DNA from: an uncultured Eubacteriales bacterium
GTDB taxonomy: Bacteria; Bacillota; Clostridia; TANB77; UBA1234
DNA: 64,000 nt
Direction of reading: 5' to 3'
NCBI GenBank assembly: GCA_949283575.1
Contig: CASDSU010000031.1
Location: 62,001-126,000 of the forward strand
Shown piece after piece: positions 16,816 through 25,337 of the stretch. Made by a program: the position numbers and the translations under genes. Numbering within the stretch: the stretch's first letter is position 1; the number at the start of each line of letters is the position of its first letter. Under the pieces are notes generated by a model. It was given only the letters and a program-made list of their open reading frames with translations, did not search any database and had not been told where the DNA came from.

Positions 16816-17847
16816 TTACTTACTGGTCTGCACTTCGAAATCATTACCGTAAGTAGTGATAACGACATTGCCCGACTTGTTGTCGTACACGGTACTTTCA
16901 AGTCCGCAATTTCTCACCATCTTCTTGGTAGGAACAGAAGAATTGGCAGGAACCAGAATTACTTTAGGATTTGCATGTTTCAGGGCAGAATTGCTAATGT
17001 AGATAGGATCCAAGCCGTGGTGCGGCATCTGGAGTACATCAACGTCAGCAATGAGATCACCGTAACTTTCCAATACCTGCTTGGAATGGACGTAATCGGC
17101 AGTCATGAAAGCTTTGAAATCGCCATAGCGGATAACAAAGTTCATGCTATCGTAGTTACAAGAACCACCCTGCTGGATTTTATACGGTCCAACGCAAATC
17201 AGTTCCATCTTACCAAAGGTAAGAGTATCACCAACTTTGAATTGGACATAGTTCACATCGGAACCAAGCTTAGCAGCAGAAGATTTCTTCGAGTAAACAC
17301 GATTACGAAGCATTTTTACCAGGCCATCTACAGTTTCAGAGGGACCATAAAGAATCGTCTCAGAACTACCATACCGTTCCATCAGCTCTGCTGCATTGTC
17401 GGTGTGGTCTCCGTGCCAATGGGTACCAATGTAGGCATCCAAGTGTGTAACTCCATGCTCATCAAGATAGGAAACAACAGTCTTCAAAGAGCCATTAAGA
17501 CCGCCATCGATGAAGATGTTCGTTTCGCCATACTGTAGAAGATAGGCATTGGCGCAGCCAACGCTGATCTGATGCAGAGAAAGCTTTTCAGGAGCAGGAA
17601 CAGGAGTTGCAACCGGTTCAGGAGTTACAACCGGTACAGAGGTGATTTCAGGGGTTTGAATCGGAAGTTCGGGAACCTCAGAAGTGTCTTCAGGAGTACT
17701 GGTAGTTGTGGGTATTTGAGTTACAGGTTCGGTAGAAATAGGAGATCCGAAGACGTAGAACAAAACTACGCCAAGGATTGCCATTTCGAAAAGGAAAACG
17801 AGAAACTTACCAAAAGATTTAACCTTAGACTTCCGCGTGCGTGCCAT
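16816..17847 (-). CDS. Anchored metallo-beta-lactamase-fold hydrolase (ComEC/Rec2 C-domain-like), foreign composition
   Basis: The 343-residue protein has a basic start, one membrane segment (about residues 14-30), a Pro/Thr-rich linker to about residue 92, then a metallo-beta-lactamase domain: IFIDGGLN, the metal motif THWHGDH, MTADYV, and MPHHGLD. This domain matches the nuclease-like C-terminus of ComEC and stand-alone extracellular relatives. It would act outside the membrane on an unknown phosphoester substrate. The gene is close to half G+C by eye against about 30% around it, uses codons avoided elsewhere (GCC, CTG, CGC and at least two CGG), and is therefore probably acquired. GGGAGGT precedes the ATG. 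Confidence 0.82.
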   Translation of the reverse strand: MARTRKSKVKSFGKFLVFLFEMAILGVVLFYVFGSPISTEPVTQIPTTTSTPEDTSEVPELPIQTPEITSVPVVTPEPVATPVPAPEKLSLHQISVGCANAYLLQYGETNIFIDGGLNGSLKTVVSYLDEHGVTHLDAYIGTHWHGDHTDNAAELMERYGSSETILYGPSETVDGLVKMLRNRVYSKKSSAAKLGSDVNYVQFKVGDTLTFGKMELICVGPYKIQQGGSCNYDSMNFVIRYGDFKAFMTADYVHSKQVLESYGDLIADVDVLQMPHHGLDPIYISNSALKHANPKVILVPANSSVPTKKMVRNCGLESTVYDNKSGNVVITTYGNDFEVQTSK

Positions 17848-17895
17848 GAAAAGATACCTCCCTATAATATTAGAATATGTACAAAGTACATATAT

Positions 17896-17924
17896 ATTTT
17901 AACACAAATTTACATAATTTTCAA
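17896..17924 (-). promoter_or_regulatory. Promoter of the metallo-beta-lactamase-fold gene
   Basis: Read on the minus strand: TTGAAA (17924-17919), spacer 17, TAAAAT (17901-17896). The surrounding 39 bases are nearly the same as the promoter at 51438-51466 (19 identical bases from TTGAAAATTATG onward, then 16 of 20). Confidence 0.75.
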
Positions 17925-18023
17925 TTCTATACACTATTTAAAGGATAAAAATACCAAAAATTGACAATTTGTGTTTAGAAATAAAAAATAGACTAGCAAT
18001 TAATTTTGCTAGTCTCGAAAATT

Positions 18024-18443
18024 TTAAAATTTAAATAAGTTTAATCCAATTTTATCATCGTAATATCTATCAACCAAACCATCGATAATATGAATAACCA
18101 TTTCACAAGTTGCGCTAACATAGGCCTCATTTAAATGTCCACCAAAAACTTTTCCTTCGGCATCTCCAGCACTCATGTGAAGGTGAGAGTAGAATTCTCC
18201 ATTCATAGTATTAATGGTACCAGTCAATGACACAATTTCAAAATCACCCTTAAAACTATTTGCATAATATTTCTTTTCATCAGTTTTAAATACACCAACT
18301 GTGAATTTGTTAGTAGCGCCAAGTGCATTTATATTTGCAAGTTTAATATTTTCAGTAAGAGCAATTTCTTTAATTTTTTCTAAAATTTCTTCGTTTTTAT
18401 CAATTCTTGCAACGATAGTATTTTCAAATCTTTTATATTCCAT
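18024..18443 (-). CDS. PPC-domain (DUF296) protein
   Basis: The 139-residue protein is a single PPC/DUF296 domain, the fold found alone in bacteria and fused to AT-hooks in plants. It shows EILEKIKEIALTENIKLANI, the GA turn (NALGAT), and the metal-binding histidines in YSHLHMS and FGGHL. Bacterial members form trimers; the molecular job is unclear and DNA binding is only inherited from the plant annotation. It sits 15 bases downstream of htrA on the same strand, so the two are probably an operon. Confidence 0.88.
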   Translation of the reverse strand: MEYKRFENTIVARIDKNEEILEKIKEIALTENIKLANINALGATNKFTVGVFKTDEKKYYANSFKGDFEIVSLTGTINTMNGEFYSHLHMSAGDAEGKVFGGHLNEAYVSATCEMVIHIIDGLVDRYYDDKIGLNLFKF

Positions 18444-18458
18444 ACATAAACTCCTTAC

Positions 18459-19676
18459 TTATTGACCTGTATACTCAGTCAATGTAGCTTTTTTTGTATA
18501 AGTTTTGTTGTTTCTGATTATTCCGATTTCAACCTCATCTCCAACATTATAATTTTGAATTTCTGATGTGGCATCTGAAGCAGAAGAAACTACAGTACCG
18601 CCAATAGAAACAATGATATCATTAACTTCAATACCAGCTTTATCAGCAGGTGAATCTTTTTCAACACTTGAAACTCTTGCACCATATTGTATTTGTGAAT
18701 AAAACAAATCGAATATACTTCCACCATAAGGGTTACCTGTAGAATAAGAAGAATTATCTAATGATACACCAAGATAAGGTCTGTTAGTAGCATATCCACG
18801 TTCTAAAATGTCATCAATAACTTGTTTAACATCATTTATAGGAATAGCAAAACCTAAACCTTCAACATCGTATCCTGTAGATTTGGCAGAAACAACACCG
18901 ATAAGTTCACCATTAATATTAAATAAACCACCACCAGAATTACCTGGATTTACAGCTGCATCGAATTGCATTAAATTTTTAGTAGAGCTATCAAGATTTA
19001 TTTCTCTTTCAAGAGCACTGATAAAACCATAAGTAACAGTACCACCAAGTCTTCCAAGAGGATTTCCAATCGCTAATACAAAATCTCCAACAAGAGTTTT
19101 AGAAGAATCAGCAATTATAGCAGGTGTTAAATTATCAGCTTCTATTTTAATAACTGCAATATCAGTTTTAGAATCTTTTCCGATTAGTGTAGCATCATAT
19201 TCCTCACCATTTCTAAGTCTAACTGATATTTTTTCAGCACCATTAATAACATGATTATTAGTTAAAATATATCCATCATCAGAAATAATAACACCACTAC
19301 CATTTCCTTCAGAAGTATATGAGGAATTAAAATAAGATTGAGTAGTTGTATATTGAGTTATTTCAACAACTGAATTTGCGGTTTTTTCAACGATTTCTGC
19401 TAAAGACGTTTGTGTATATAAAGAATTCTTTTCGCTATTAGATGGAATAAAAGTGCTATTTGTAACATTAGAAGAATTAACGGCTAAAGAATCTGAATTA
19501 TTAGCAAATTTAACTTGAGTAAAAGTAGAGTAAATACTACCACTTGCAAAACCTACAGAAAGAAGTAATGCAATACTCAAAAGTTTTGAAAAGAAACCAC
19601 CTCTAGATTTTGAAAAAGATTTACCTTCGATTTCCTCGTAAATTCTGTCGCGTTCTATATCGCTAATAAAAGACAT
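18459..19676 (-). CDS. HtrA/DegP-type membrane-anchored serine protease with PDZ domain
   Basis: The 405-residue protein has a short cytoplasmic tail, one membrane segment (about residues 30-48), a Ser/Asn-rich linker, a trypsin-like domain with the catalytic triad visible in TNNHVI (His), SKTDIAVIKI (Asp) and NPGNSGGGLF (Ser), then a C-terminal PDZ domain (VSSVEKDSPADKAGIEVND). It degrades or refolds misfolded proteins outside the membrane. AAAGGATGA precedes the ATG. A Fur-like box and a long palindrome lie upstream between it and the divergent gene. Confidence 0.93.
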   Translation of the reverse strand: MSFISDIERDRIYEEIEGKSFSKSRGGFFSKLLSIALLLSVGFASGSIYSTFTQVKFANNSDSLAVNSSNVTNSTFIPSNSEKNSLYTQTSLAEIVEKTANSVVEITQYTTTQSYFNSSYTSEGNGSGVIISDDGYILTNNHVINGAEKISVRLRNGEEYDATLIGKDSKTDIAVIKIEADNLTPAIIADSSKTLVGDFVLAIGNPLGRLGGTVTYGFISALEREINLDSSTKNLMQFDAAVNPGNSGGGLFNINGELIGVVSAKSTGYDVEGLGFAIPINDVKQVIDDILERGYATNRPYLGVSLDNSSYSTGNPYGGSIFDLFYSQIQYGARVSSVEKDSPADKAGIEVNDIIVSIGGTVVSSASDATSEIQNYNVGDEVEIGIIRNNKTYTKKATLTEYTGQ

Positions 19677-19714
19677 AAAAAATCATCCTTTCTAAATAAA
19701 TTATGTATGATTCT

Positions 19715-19760
19715 TGAATAATGATAATCAATACGCTATACTAATTATATTAGTATACGT
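19715..19760. promoter_or_regulatory. Candidate operator region: Fur-like box and palindrome
   Basis: TGAATAATGATAATCA at 19715-19730 resembles the 7-1-7 Fur/PerR-type box (its reverse strand reads TGATTATCATTATTCA). At 19733-19760, ACGCTATACTAA and TTAGTATACGT form a near-perfect palindrome. Both lie in the 151-base gap between divergent genes and could control htrA, the gene at 19828, or both. Confidence 0.35.
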
Positions 19761-19827
19761 TTGTGTCACTAATATGTATTATATATGAAAAAAATATGAA
19801 TTTCAATGTATATAGAGGGAGAAAAAT

Positions 19828-20628
19828 ATGGTAAATTCAATTGAAGATATAATTGAATTACATAAAAATTATGGCAACATAGAGGATGCAATTATAAAAA
19901 TACATATAGATGAAAAGATTTTAAGTTTAAACATTTTTTCATTAAAAGTTACTCCAATAGAAGCTACAAAAGAGGATGTTGAAATATGGAACGATAGAAT
20001 AGCTCAAGAATTAAAAAAAGATAAAGAACTAGAAAAAGAGGTTCGAGAATTTGCAACTGTATTTGAATTTTTGAATAAAATGAAAGTACGTTCAGGAGTG
20101 ATAAGAAAAAACGAATGTCCAGATTTTGTAATAACAAGAAATGAAACGAGTATTGGTATAGAGGTTACGAAGATATATGTAGGCTATGACTGGATGGTCG
20201 AAAAAATTGCGGCAGAAATAAAAGAATATAGGTTGGAAAAAGAAGATATAGAAGGATACATTGAATACAGAAAAGCGGGAGATAAGGTAGAATTTTATAA
20301 TGAAAATGGTGCTATAACGTTATCGCCTAAATTATTTCCACTTATGAATGAAGAATATCAAGTAAAAATAAAAAATAAATTATATGAAAAGATTAGAAAA
20401 CAAATAGATGAATATGAAAAATTTGATGTAAATATAATATATGCAGATATAACAAGTCCAGAATATTTTGATGATATAACAGACATAGATGCGTTTTCAA
20501 AAGAAGTAGTATATTATATGCATCATCTAGATGCGAATACGAATTTTGCAGATTATAGATTAGTAATAAAAATAAATTCAAAGTGGATAGAATTAAATTT
20601 AAACGATGGAACTTATAAATTAATATAG
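19828..20628 (+). CDS. Unknown protein with a possible PD-(D/E)XK-like nuclease core
   Basis: The 266-residue protein is soluble, rich in Glu, Lys and Ile, and not recognised as a whole. Its centre (about residues 90-118) reads ECPDFVITRNE then IGIEVTKIY, which resembles the PD...EVxK arrangement of some restriction-like endonucleases; flanking regions are mostly helical. The canonical D/E-X-K triad is not exact, so this is a suggestion. GAGGGAG precedes the ATG. The HD-GYP gene follows after 23 bases in the same direction, probably co-transcribed. Confidence 0.55.
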   Translation: MVNSIEDIIELHKNYGNIEDAIIKIHIDEKILSLNIFSLKVTPIEATKEDVEIWNDRIAQELKKDKELEKEVREFATVFEFLNKMKVRSGVIRKNECPDFVITRNETSIGIEVTKIYVGYDWMVEKIAAEIKEYRLEKEDIEGYIEYRKAGDKVEFYNENGAITLSPKLFPLMNEEYQVKIKNKLYEKIRKQIDEYEKFDVNIIYADITSPEYFDDITDIDAFSKEVVYYMHHLDANTNFADYRLVIKINSKWIELNLNDGTYKLI

Positions 20629-20651
20629 GTATAATCGAAGGGAGACAAAAG

Positions 20652-21563
20652 ATGAGAAGGTCCTTTAAACAAGTTGATATTTTAAGCAGTACAAGGATAA
20701 ATGAAAGTGAATTATTGAGAGAAGTAAATCTTGAGATATCTGTTTTGAAAGGGTTAGATATTTTTACTAATGCACATGTACAAGGTGTTGTAAAAACTAC
20801 AATGGCAATGTGTAAACGAATGGATATGTCATATGAAGAAATAAAAAAATGCATAATTTCAGCGTATTTGCATGATATTGGAAAAATAAGAGTTCCACCA
20901 GAAATCTTACAAAAAACAGCAAGACTTACAGATGAAGAATATCAAGAAATGAAGAAACACACGATTTATGGTTATGAGATGTGTATGGAATATCCGACAT
21001 TTCATAAATATGCTTCAATTGTAAGAGCACATCATGAAAATTTAGATGGAACAGGTTATCCAGATGGATTAACAGCGGATGAAATTCCAAGTGAAGCTTC
21101 TTTGATAAAAGTTGCAGATGTGTATGATGCATTAACCCAAAGAAGGCAATATAAAGATGGATATAAACAAAGTGAAGCTTTATCAATAATGTTAAATGAT
21201 GTAAAAGCAGGAAAAATGTCAGCAGATTATTATGAAATTTTACTTTTTGTTGTAATTGAAGGATTAGAAGAAAAATATGAAGCTCATGTTACAAATATTC
21301 AAAAATTTAGTAATAATATAGAAATTTTGCATGAACTTGAAAGAATATATAAACAAATATATGACAGAGGATTAACACCAAAGTTAGAGAAAAAGTTAAA
21401 ACAATTTGAACTTGCACCAGGTTATGATATGAGTACAAACGCAAACTTACTAATAATCAAACAAAAATCTTTAGAAAAAGAACTTGAGTGGGAGAAAATA
21501 TGTGCAAGTGAAATAGAAGCAGTACATAAAATTTTAAAAGAGCTATATAAATGGGCGAACTAA
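20652..21563 (+). CDS. HD-GYP domain protein (probable c-di-GMP phosphodiesterase)
   Basis: The 303-residue protein has a complete HD-GYP core at about residues 45-190: YLHDIGKIRVP (HD), KHTIYGYEMC, and the signature HHENLDGTGYPDGL, followed by KVADVYDALT. Such enzymes hydrolyse c-di-GMP to GMP, lowering a signal that controls motility and surface attachment. There is no receiver or membrane domain; the C-terminal 110 residues are helical and unassigned. GAAGGGAG lies before the ATG. A bidirectional hairpin follows the stop. Confidence 0.9.
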   Translation: MRRSFKQVDILSSTRINESELLREVNLEISVLKGLDIFTNAHVQGVVKTTMAMCKRMDMSYEEIKKCIISAYLHDIGKIRVPPEILQKTARLTDEEYQEMKKHTIYGYEMCMEYPTFHKYASIVRAHHENLDGTGYPDGLTADEIPSEASLIKVADVYDALTQRRQYKDGYKQSEALSIMLNDVKAGKMSADYYEILLFVVIEGLEEKYEAHVTNIQKFSNNIEILHELERIYKQIYDRGLTPKLEKKLKQFELAPGYDMSTNANLLIIKQKSLEKELEWEKICASEIEAVHKILKELYKWAN

Positions 21564-21565
21564 AT

Positions 21566-21603
21566 AAAAAAGGACAAGGGGACGACCGTTCTCTTGTCCT
21601 TTT
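21566..21603. terminator. Bidirectional terminator/repeat with GGACAAG...CTTGTCC arms
   Basis: AAAAAGGACAAG pairs with CTTGTCCTTTT around the core GGGACGACCGTTCT, between convergent genes. It belongs to the same family as 4213-4248 and 27099-27136. Confidence 0.75.
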
Positions 21604-21608
21604 GAAAA

Positions 21609-22492
21609 TTAAACCCCGCTCAAATCAAAGTTTGGTACATATTCTTCTTCGAAATCTTCAAGGTCTTGGATATAGCCATATTCGATATCTTGTATCATGC
21701 TACAAACTAATTCGTATTCACGTTTTGTTAATTTTCTATTAATTTTTTCGATTTCTTTTGCTTTATATGTAGGAAAATACTGAGCCATAACACTTACATA
21801 AATATCTTTTGGTAAATTTCTTTTAATCCAATCAAAAATTTTTTTACTTTCTGTTAGATGATTAGGTAGTACTAGATGTCTGACAATAACACCACTTTTA
21901 ATAATACCATTATCATCAAACTTTGGAGTGCCAACCTGTTTAATCATTTCTTTTATTGCATTTGTTGAAACGTCAAAATAGTTAGGCACTTTAGAATAAT
22001 TAATCGAAGTAGTGTCGTCAAAATATTTTAAATCAGGCAAATATACATTAACATATCCATTAAGCATTTTTATAGTTTCAATATTTTCATAAGAATTTGT
22101 GTTATAAACGACAGGAATCGACAATCCGTTTGCTCTAGCGATATCAATAGCTTTTATAATATTTTTTACATAAGGAGTAGGTGAAACCAGATTGATATTA
22201 TGTACCTTTTTATTTTGAAGTTCTAGAAAAATCTCGGCAAGTCTTTCGTCAGTAATTTCTTTCCCGAAAATTACCATGTGATATTTTAGAATTTTGACAA
22301 AATACACATTTTAAGTTACATCCTGAAAAGAAAATTGTTCCAGAACCATTAGTACCACTGATGCAAGGTTCTTCCCACATATGAATGCTTGCAAGAGCAA
22401 TTTTAGCATTATTTCCACATTTGCAAACACCGAAATTTTTCATTTCTATCCGTATTACAATTAAATGCACATAAATTACAATTTGGCTCCAA
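21609..22492 (-). CDS. COG1313-type radical SAM protein (PflA-like), needs two +1 frame changes
   Basis: Three consecutive frames encode one complete protein of about 294 residues: NCNLCAFNCNTDRNEKF, then GVCKCGN through the radical SAM motif CNLKCVFCQN, then GKEITDERLAEIF to the C-terminus. The joins are at 22435-22430 and 22269-22264 (minus strand), and both read UUU CGG; skipping one base at each restores the family sequence (FG at both). The likely start is TTG at 22492 with AAAGGAG upstream. The family is annotated as putative pyruvate formate-lyase activase; the true substrate is unknown. The gene may be recoded, a pseudogene, or affected by sequencing errors. Confidence 0.75.
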
Positions 22493-22529
22493 AATAAAAA
22501 TCTCCTTTCTTTATAATAAAAAATAAGAA

Positions 22530-24197
22530 TTAAAAAATTCCAGTTAATGATCCATCAGATAAAATATCTACTGCTTCAGCGGCAGGAACTTTTGGAAGTC
22601 CTGGCATTGTCATGATTGTACCAGTAATTACAACAACAAAACCTGCACCACTTGAAACTTTAACCTCTTTAACGTGGATAGTAAAATCAGTAGGACGTCC
22701 AAGTTTTTTTGCATCGTCAGAAAGAGAATATTGAGTTTTTGCAATACAAATTGGCAATTTGTCTAAATTAATCTTTTCAATTTGTGCAATTTGTTCTAAA
22801 GCTTGTTCAGAATATTCGACATCAGATGCACCATAGATTTCATGAGTTATTATTTTAATTTTTTCTTTAATAGACAAATTTTCATCATATATAGGTTTAA
22901 AATTTGATGGTTCATTTTCTAAAACTTCAATTAATTTATTAGCAAGATCTAGGCCACCTTCACCACCTTTTGTAAATACTTCAGAAACGATACATTCAGC
23001 ACCATTTTCAAGACATAATGTTTTCAATAATTCAACTTCAACATGAGTGTCAGATTCGAATTTATTGATAGTAACAAGAACTGGAACTCCATATTTCTTT
23101 ATGTTTTCGATATGTCTTTGAAGATTACAAAAACCGTTTTTTAAAGCTTCTAAATTTTCAACTTTTAAATCAGCTAAAGCAGCTCCGCCATTGTATTTTA
23201 AAGAACGGATTGTTGCAACTATAACTATTGCATCTGGTTTTAATCCAGCAATTCTACACTTAATATCTAAGAATTTTTCTGCACCTAAATCGGCTCCGAA
23301 TCCAGCCTCGGTAACTACAATATCAGCCATTTTAAGGGCTGTTTTTGTAGCAATTACACTATTACAGCCATGTGCAATATTAGCAAAAGGTCCTCCGTGG
23401 ATGATGCAAGGAGTATTTTCTAAAGTTTGAACAAGATTTGGTTTAATAGCGTCTTTTAAAAGTGCTGTTAAAGCACCTTCAGCCTTAATATCAGATGCAA
23501 AAACAGGTTTTTTGTCGAATGTATAACCAATTAAAATATTAGAAATACGTTTCTTCAAATCCTGTAAATCTTCTGCAAGACAAAGAATTGCCATCATTTC
23601 AGAAGCTGTAGTAATAGAAAATCCATCTTTTCTTTCAGGACCATTCTTAGCTCCGTGACCAATTGTAATATTTCTTAAAGTACGATCATTTACATCTAAT
23701 GCACGTTTCCAAGTGATATTATTAGGGTCTATTCCAAGTGTATTTCCTTGAAAAATATGATTATCAATCATCGCTGAAAGCAAGTTGTTCGCAGCGGTTA
23801 ACGCATGAATATCGCCTGTAAAGTGAAGATTAATATCTTCCATAGGAACTACTTGACTATAGCCTCCACCAGTAGCCCCACCTTTAAGTCCCATAACAGG
23901 ACCAAGAGAAGGCTCGCGAAGGGCAAGAATACAATTTTTATTAAGACGTGATAAAGCTTGACCAAGTCCTATAGTTACAGTCGTTTTACCTTCGCCAGCT
24001 GGAGTAGGGTTGATTGCTGTAACTAGAACTAATTTTCCATTATTATTTGATTTTACACGATTAATCAATTCATCAGAAAGTTTTGCTTTATATTTTCCGT
24101 AAAATTCAAGTTCTGATTCGTCAATACCAATTTTTTGGGCAATCTCGCTAATTGGCAATATATTAGCGTTTTTTGAAATTTCAATATCACTTAGCAT
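22530..24197 (-). CDS. fhs: Formate-tetrahydrofolate ligase
   Basis: The 555-residue enzyme converts formate, ATP and tetrahydrofolate to 10-formyl-tetrahydrofolate, feeding purine synthesis and, in acetogens, the methyl branch of the Wood-Ljungdahl pathway. It has the P-loop [18 protein letters not shown] near residue 65, [26 protein letters not shown] and the C-terminal [10 protein letters not shown]-type segment (here [11 protein letters not shown]). Length is normal. AGAAGGAG precedes the ATG. It is probably monocistronic; the broken radical SAM gene follows it after 37 bases. Confidence 0.97.
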   Translation of the reverse strand: MLSDIEISKNANILPISEIAQKIGIDESELEFYGKYKAKLSDELINRVKSNNNGKLVLVTAINPTPAGEGKTTVTIGLGQALSRLNKNCILALREPSLGPVMGLKGGATGGGYSQVVPMEDINLHFTGDIHALTAANNLLSAMIDNHIFQGNTLGIDPNNITWKRALDVNDRTLRNITIGHGAKNGPERKDGFSITTASEMMAILCLAEDLQDLKKRISNILIGYTFDKKPVFASDIKAEGALTALLKDAIKPNLVQTLENTPCIIHGGPFANIAHGCNSVIATKTALKMADIVVTEAGFGADLGAEKFLDIKCRIAGLKPDAIVIVATIRSLKYNGGAALADLKVENLEALKNGFCNLQRHIENIKKYGVPVLVTINKFESDTHVEVELLKTLCLENGAECIVSEVFTKGGEGGLDLANKLIEVLENEPSNFKPIYDENLSIKEKIKIITHEIYGASDVEYSEQALEQIAQIEKINLDKLPICIAKTQYSLSDDAKKLGRPTDFTIHVKEVKVSSGAGFVVVITGTIMTMPGLPKVPAAEAVDILSDGSLTGIF

Positions 24198-24376
24198 AAA
24201 GTCACACTCCTTCTAAGATTATTCTATTGATACTCTACAATAAAATACCTAAAAAGTCTACTCTATAACTAATGATAAATATAAGTTTTAAGAATGGTAA
24301 ATATAGGAATAACAATTGAAGAATAATGAAAATTATGGTAAACCATAAGTAGGCTAAGAGAGAAGGAGGTAATTTT

Positions 24377-24529
24377 ATGAAAGATGAAATTATAATCACT
24401 AAAAAAGATATCGAAGAAATGGAACTTTTGTCGACAGAAGAACTTGAAAAGCTTAACTTTCATGAATTATGCGCTTATCTAGAAATGCTAGATATGGCAG
24501 AAAAAGTATTGGAAGGAAGTGATGAGTAA
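24377..24529 (+). CDS. Small acidic protein of 50 residues, unknown
   Basis: An ATG with AAGGAGG five to six bases upstream opens a 50-codon frame (begins MKDEIIITKKDIEEM) that is acidic and almost certainly all-helical. Its TAA overlaps the ATG of the next frame (TAATG), the hallmark of translational coupling, so the two form a module. I do not recognise either protein. A short palindrome (TTATGGTAAACCATAA, 24333-24348) lies about 30 bases upstream and could be an operator. Confidence 0.6.
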   Translation: MKDEIIITKKDIEEMELLSTEELEKLNFHELCAYLEMLDMAEKVLEGSDE

Positions 24530-24990
24530 TGGCTACAAAGAGTGAAATAAAAAACAAAAGAGTAGAAGTTAAAGAAATGATAAAAACGAGATTGAGAGAA
24601 GATCCTGATATTGGTCCACATGAACTGATTTAGATAAAGGTTTACACCATAATATTACAGAATTACCACGTAAAGCGATTGCAGCGATTACTAAAGGTGC
24701 AGGAATAGGGTATTGGTGTTGCAACAACAGTAAACACCATTGCACCAGGATTATTTAGTACAGCGGCTGGATACTTGGCTGGATCAGGTATAGTTAGTAC
24801 ATCATGGCTTGTGAATGCTGGATTAATTACAACAGGTATATTTGCACCAACTACAGTTACTGCAGGTGCGGTATTAGCAGTAGGTGCTATAACAGGTGCA
24901 GTTACATATACTGCAGGAAAAGCAGTAGTTTCTGGAGTTAAAGCTCTATATAATGGAATAAAAGATAAAAAACAAGATAAAGAAAGATAA
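24529..24990 (+). pseudogene. Gly/Ala-rich membrane-active-like protein, frame broken twice
   Basis: The ATG frame gives 34 charged residues (MATKSEIKNKRVEV...) and stops at TAG 24631-24633. The sequence continues sensibly in another frame (DLDKGLHHNITELPRKAIAA, joined near 24626) and returns to the first frame near 24708-24712 (GVATTVNTIAPGLF onward) to 24990. The conceptual product of about 153 residues ends in a hydrophobic Gly/Ala/Thr-rich region of some 75 residues and a Lys-rich tail, like a membrane-inserting peptide. One base is missing and one is extra, so the overall frame is preserved. It is a decayed gene or contains two base errors. Confidence 0.5.
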
Positions 24991-24999
24991 ACTGAAAAC

Positions 25000-25029
25000 T
25001 GCACAGTTAATGGACGTCCCTAATGTGCA
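25000..25029. repeat. Palindromic repeat, GCACA...GGACGTCCC...TGTGC type
   Basis: TGCACAGTTAATGGACGTCC begins the element, which ends TAATGTGCA. It closely matches the reverse complement of 12203-12236. Confidence 0.55.
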
Positions 25030-25038
25030 ATGTGCGGA

Positions 25039-25067
25039 TTGACTTTTGAATATTTTTAGTATAAAAT
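25039..25067 (+). promoter_or_regulatory. SigA-type promoter of the T-box-aspS unit
   Basis: TTGACT at 25039-25044 and TAAAAT at 25062-25067, spacer 17. Confidence 0.7.
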
Positions 25068-25081
25068 GTATGCATAAGTGA

Positions 25082-25307
25082 TGAAAAAGAGGAGTAATGT
25101 TAATACTACTTAGAAAGAGAGAAGCGTCATCGGCTGAAAGCGCTTTAGGTATAAGGTTAACATGAAGACACTTTGGAGCTGACTTATGAATAAAAGTAAG
25201 TCCGTAATATATGCGTTAAATTTCTAATGAGTATAAAATTTGGGTGGTACCACGTAGAATAAAAATACGTCCCATGAGTTCAAGATAGAACTCATGGGAT
25301 TTTTTGC
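25082..25307 (+). promoter_or_regulatory. T-box leader with aspartate specifier
   Basis: Stem I begins at GAGGAGTAATGTT (AGTA bulge) and closes with AACATGAAGACACT; the likely specifier triplet is GAC at 25167-25169, matching tRNA-Asp and the downstream aspS. The T-box sequence TGGGTGGTACCACG lies at 25240-25253 and pairs with uncharged tRNA. The terminator (CCCATGAGTTC and GAACTCATGGG arms, then TTTTTT) occupies about 25272-25307. Uncharged tRNA-Asp should stabilise the antiterminator and turn aspS on. Confidence 0.9.
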
Positions 25308-25337
25308 GTCCCAAAATATAAATTAGGAGGAATAAAA

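Noticed and set aside
16975-17964. Plus-strand open frames opposite the metallo-beta-lactamase gene
   Set aside because: They lie antisense to a clear domain; openness is a consequence of higher G+C, and no family motif appears.
24708-24712. GGG UAU as a second programmed +1 site like UUU_CGG
   Set aside because: UAU is a common codon here, and the same gene also needs a -1 change without a slippery sequence; decay or base error is simpler.
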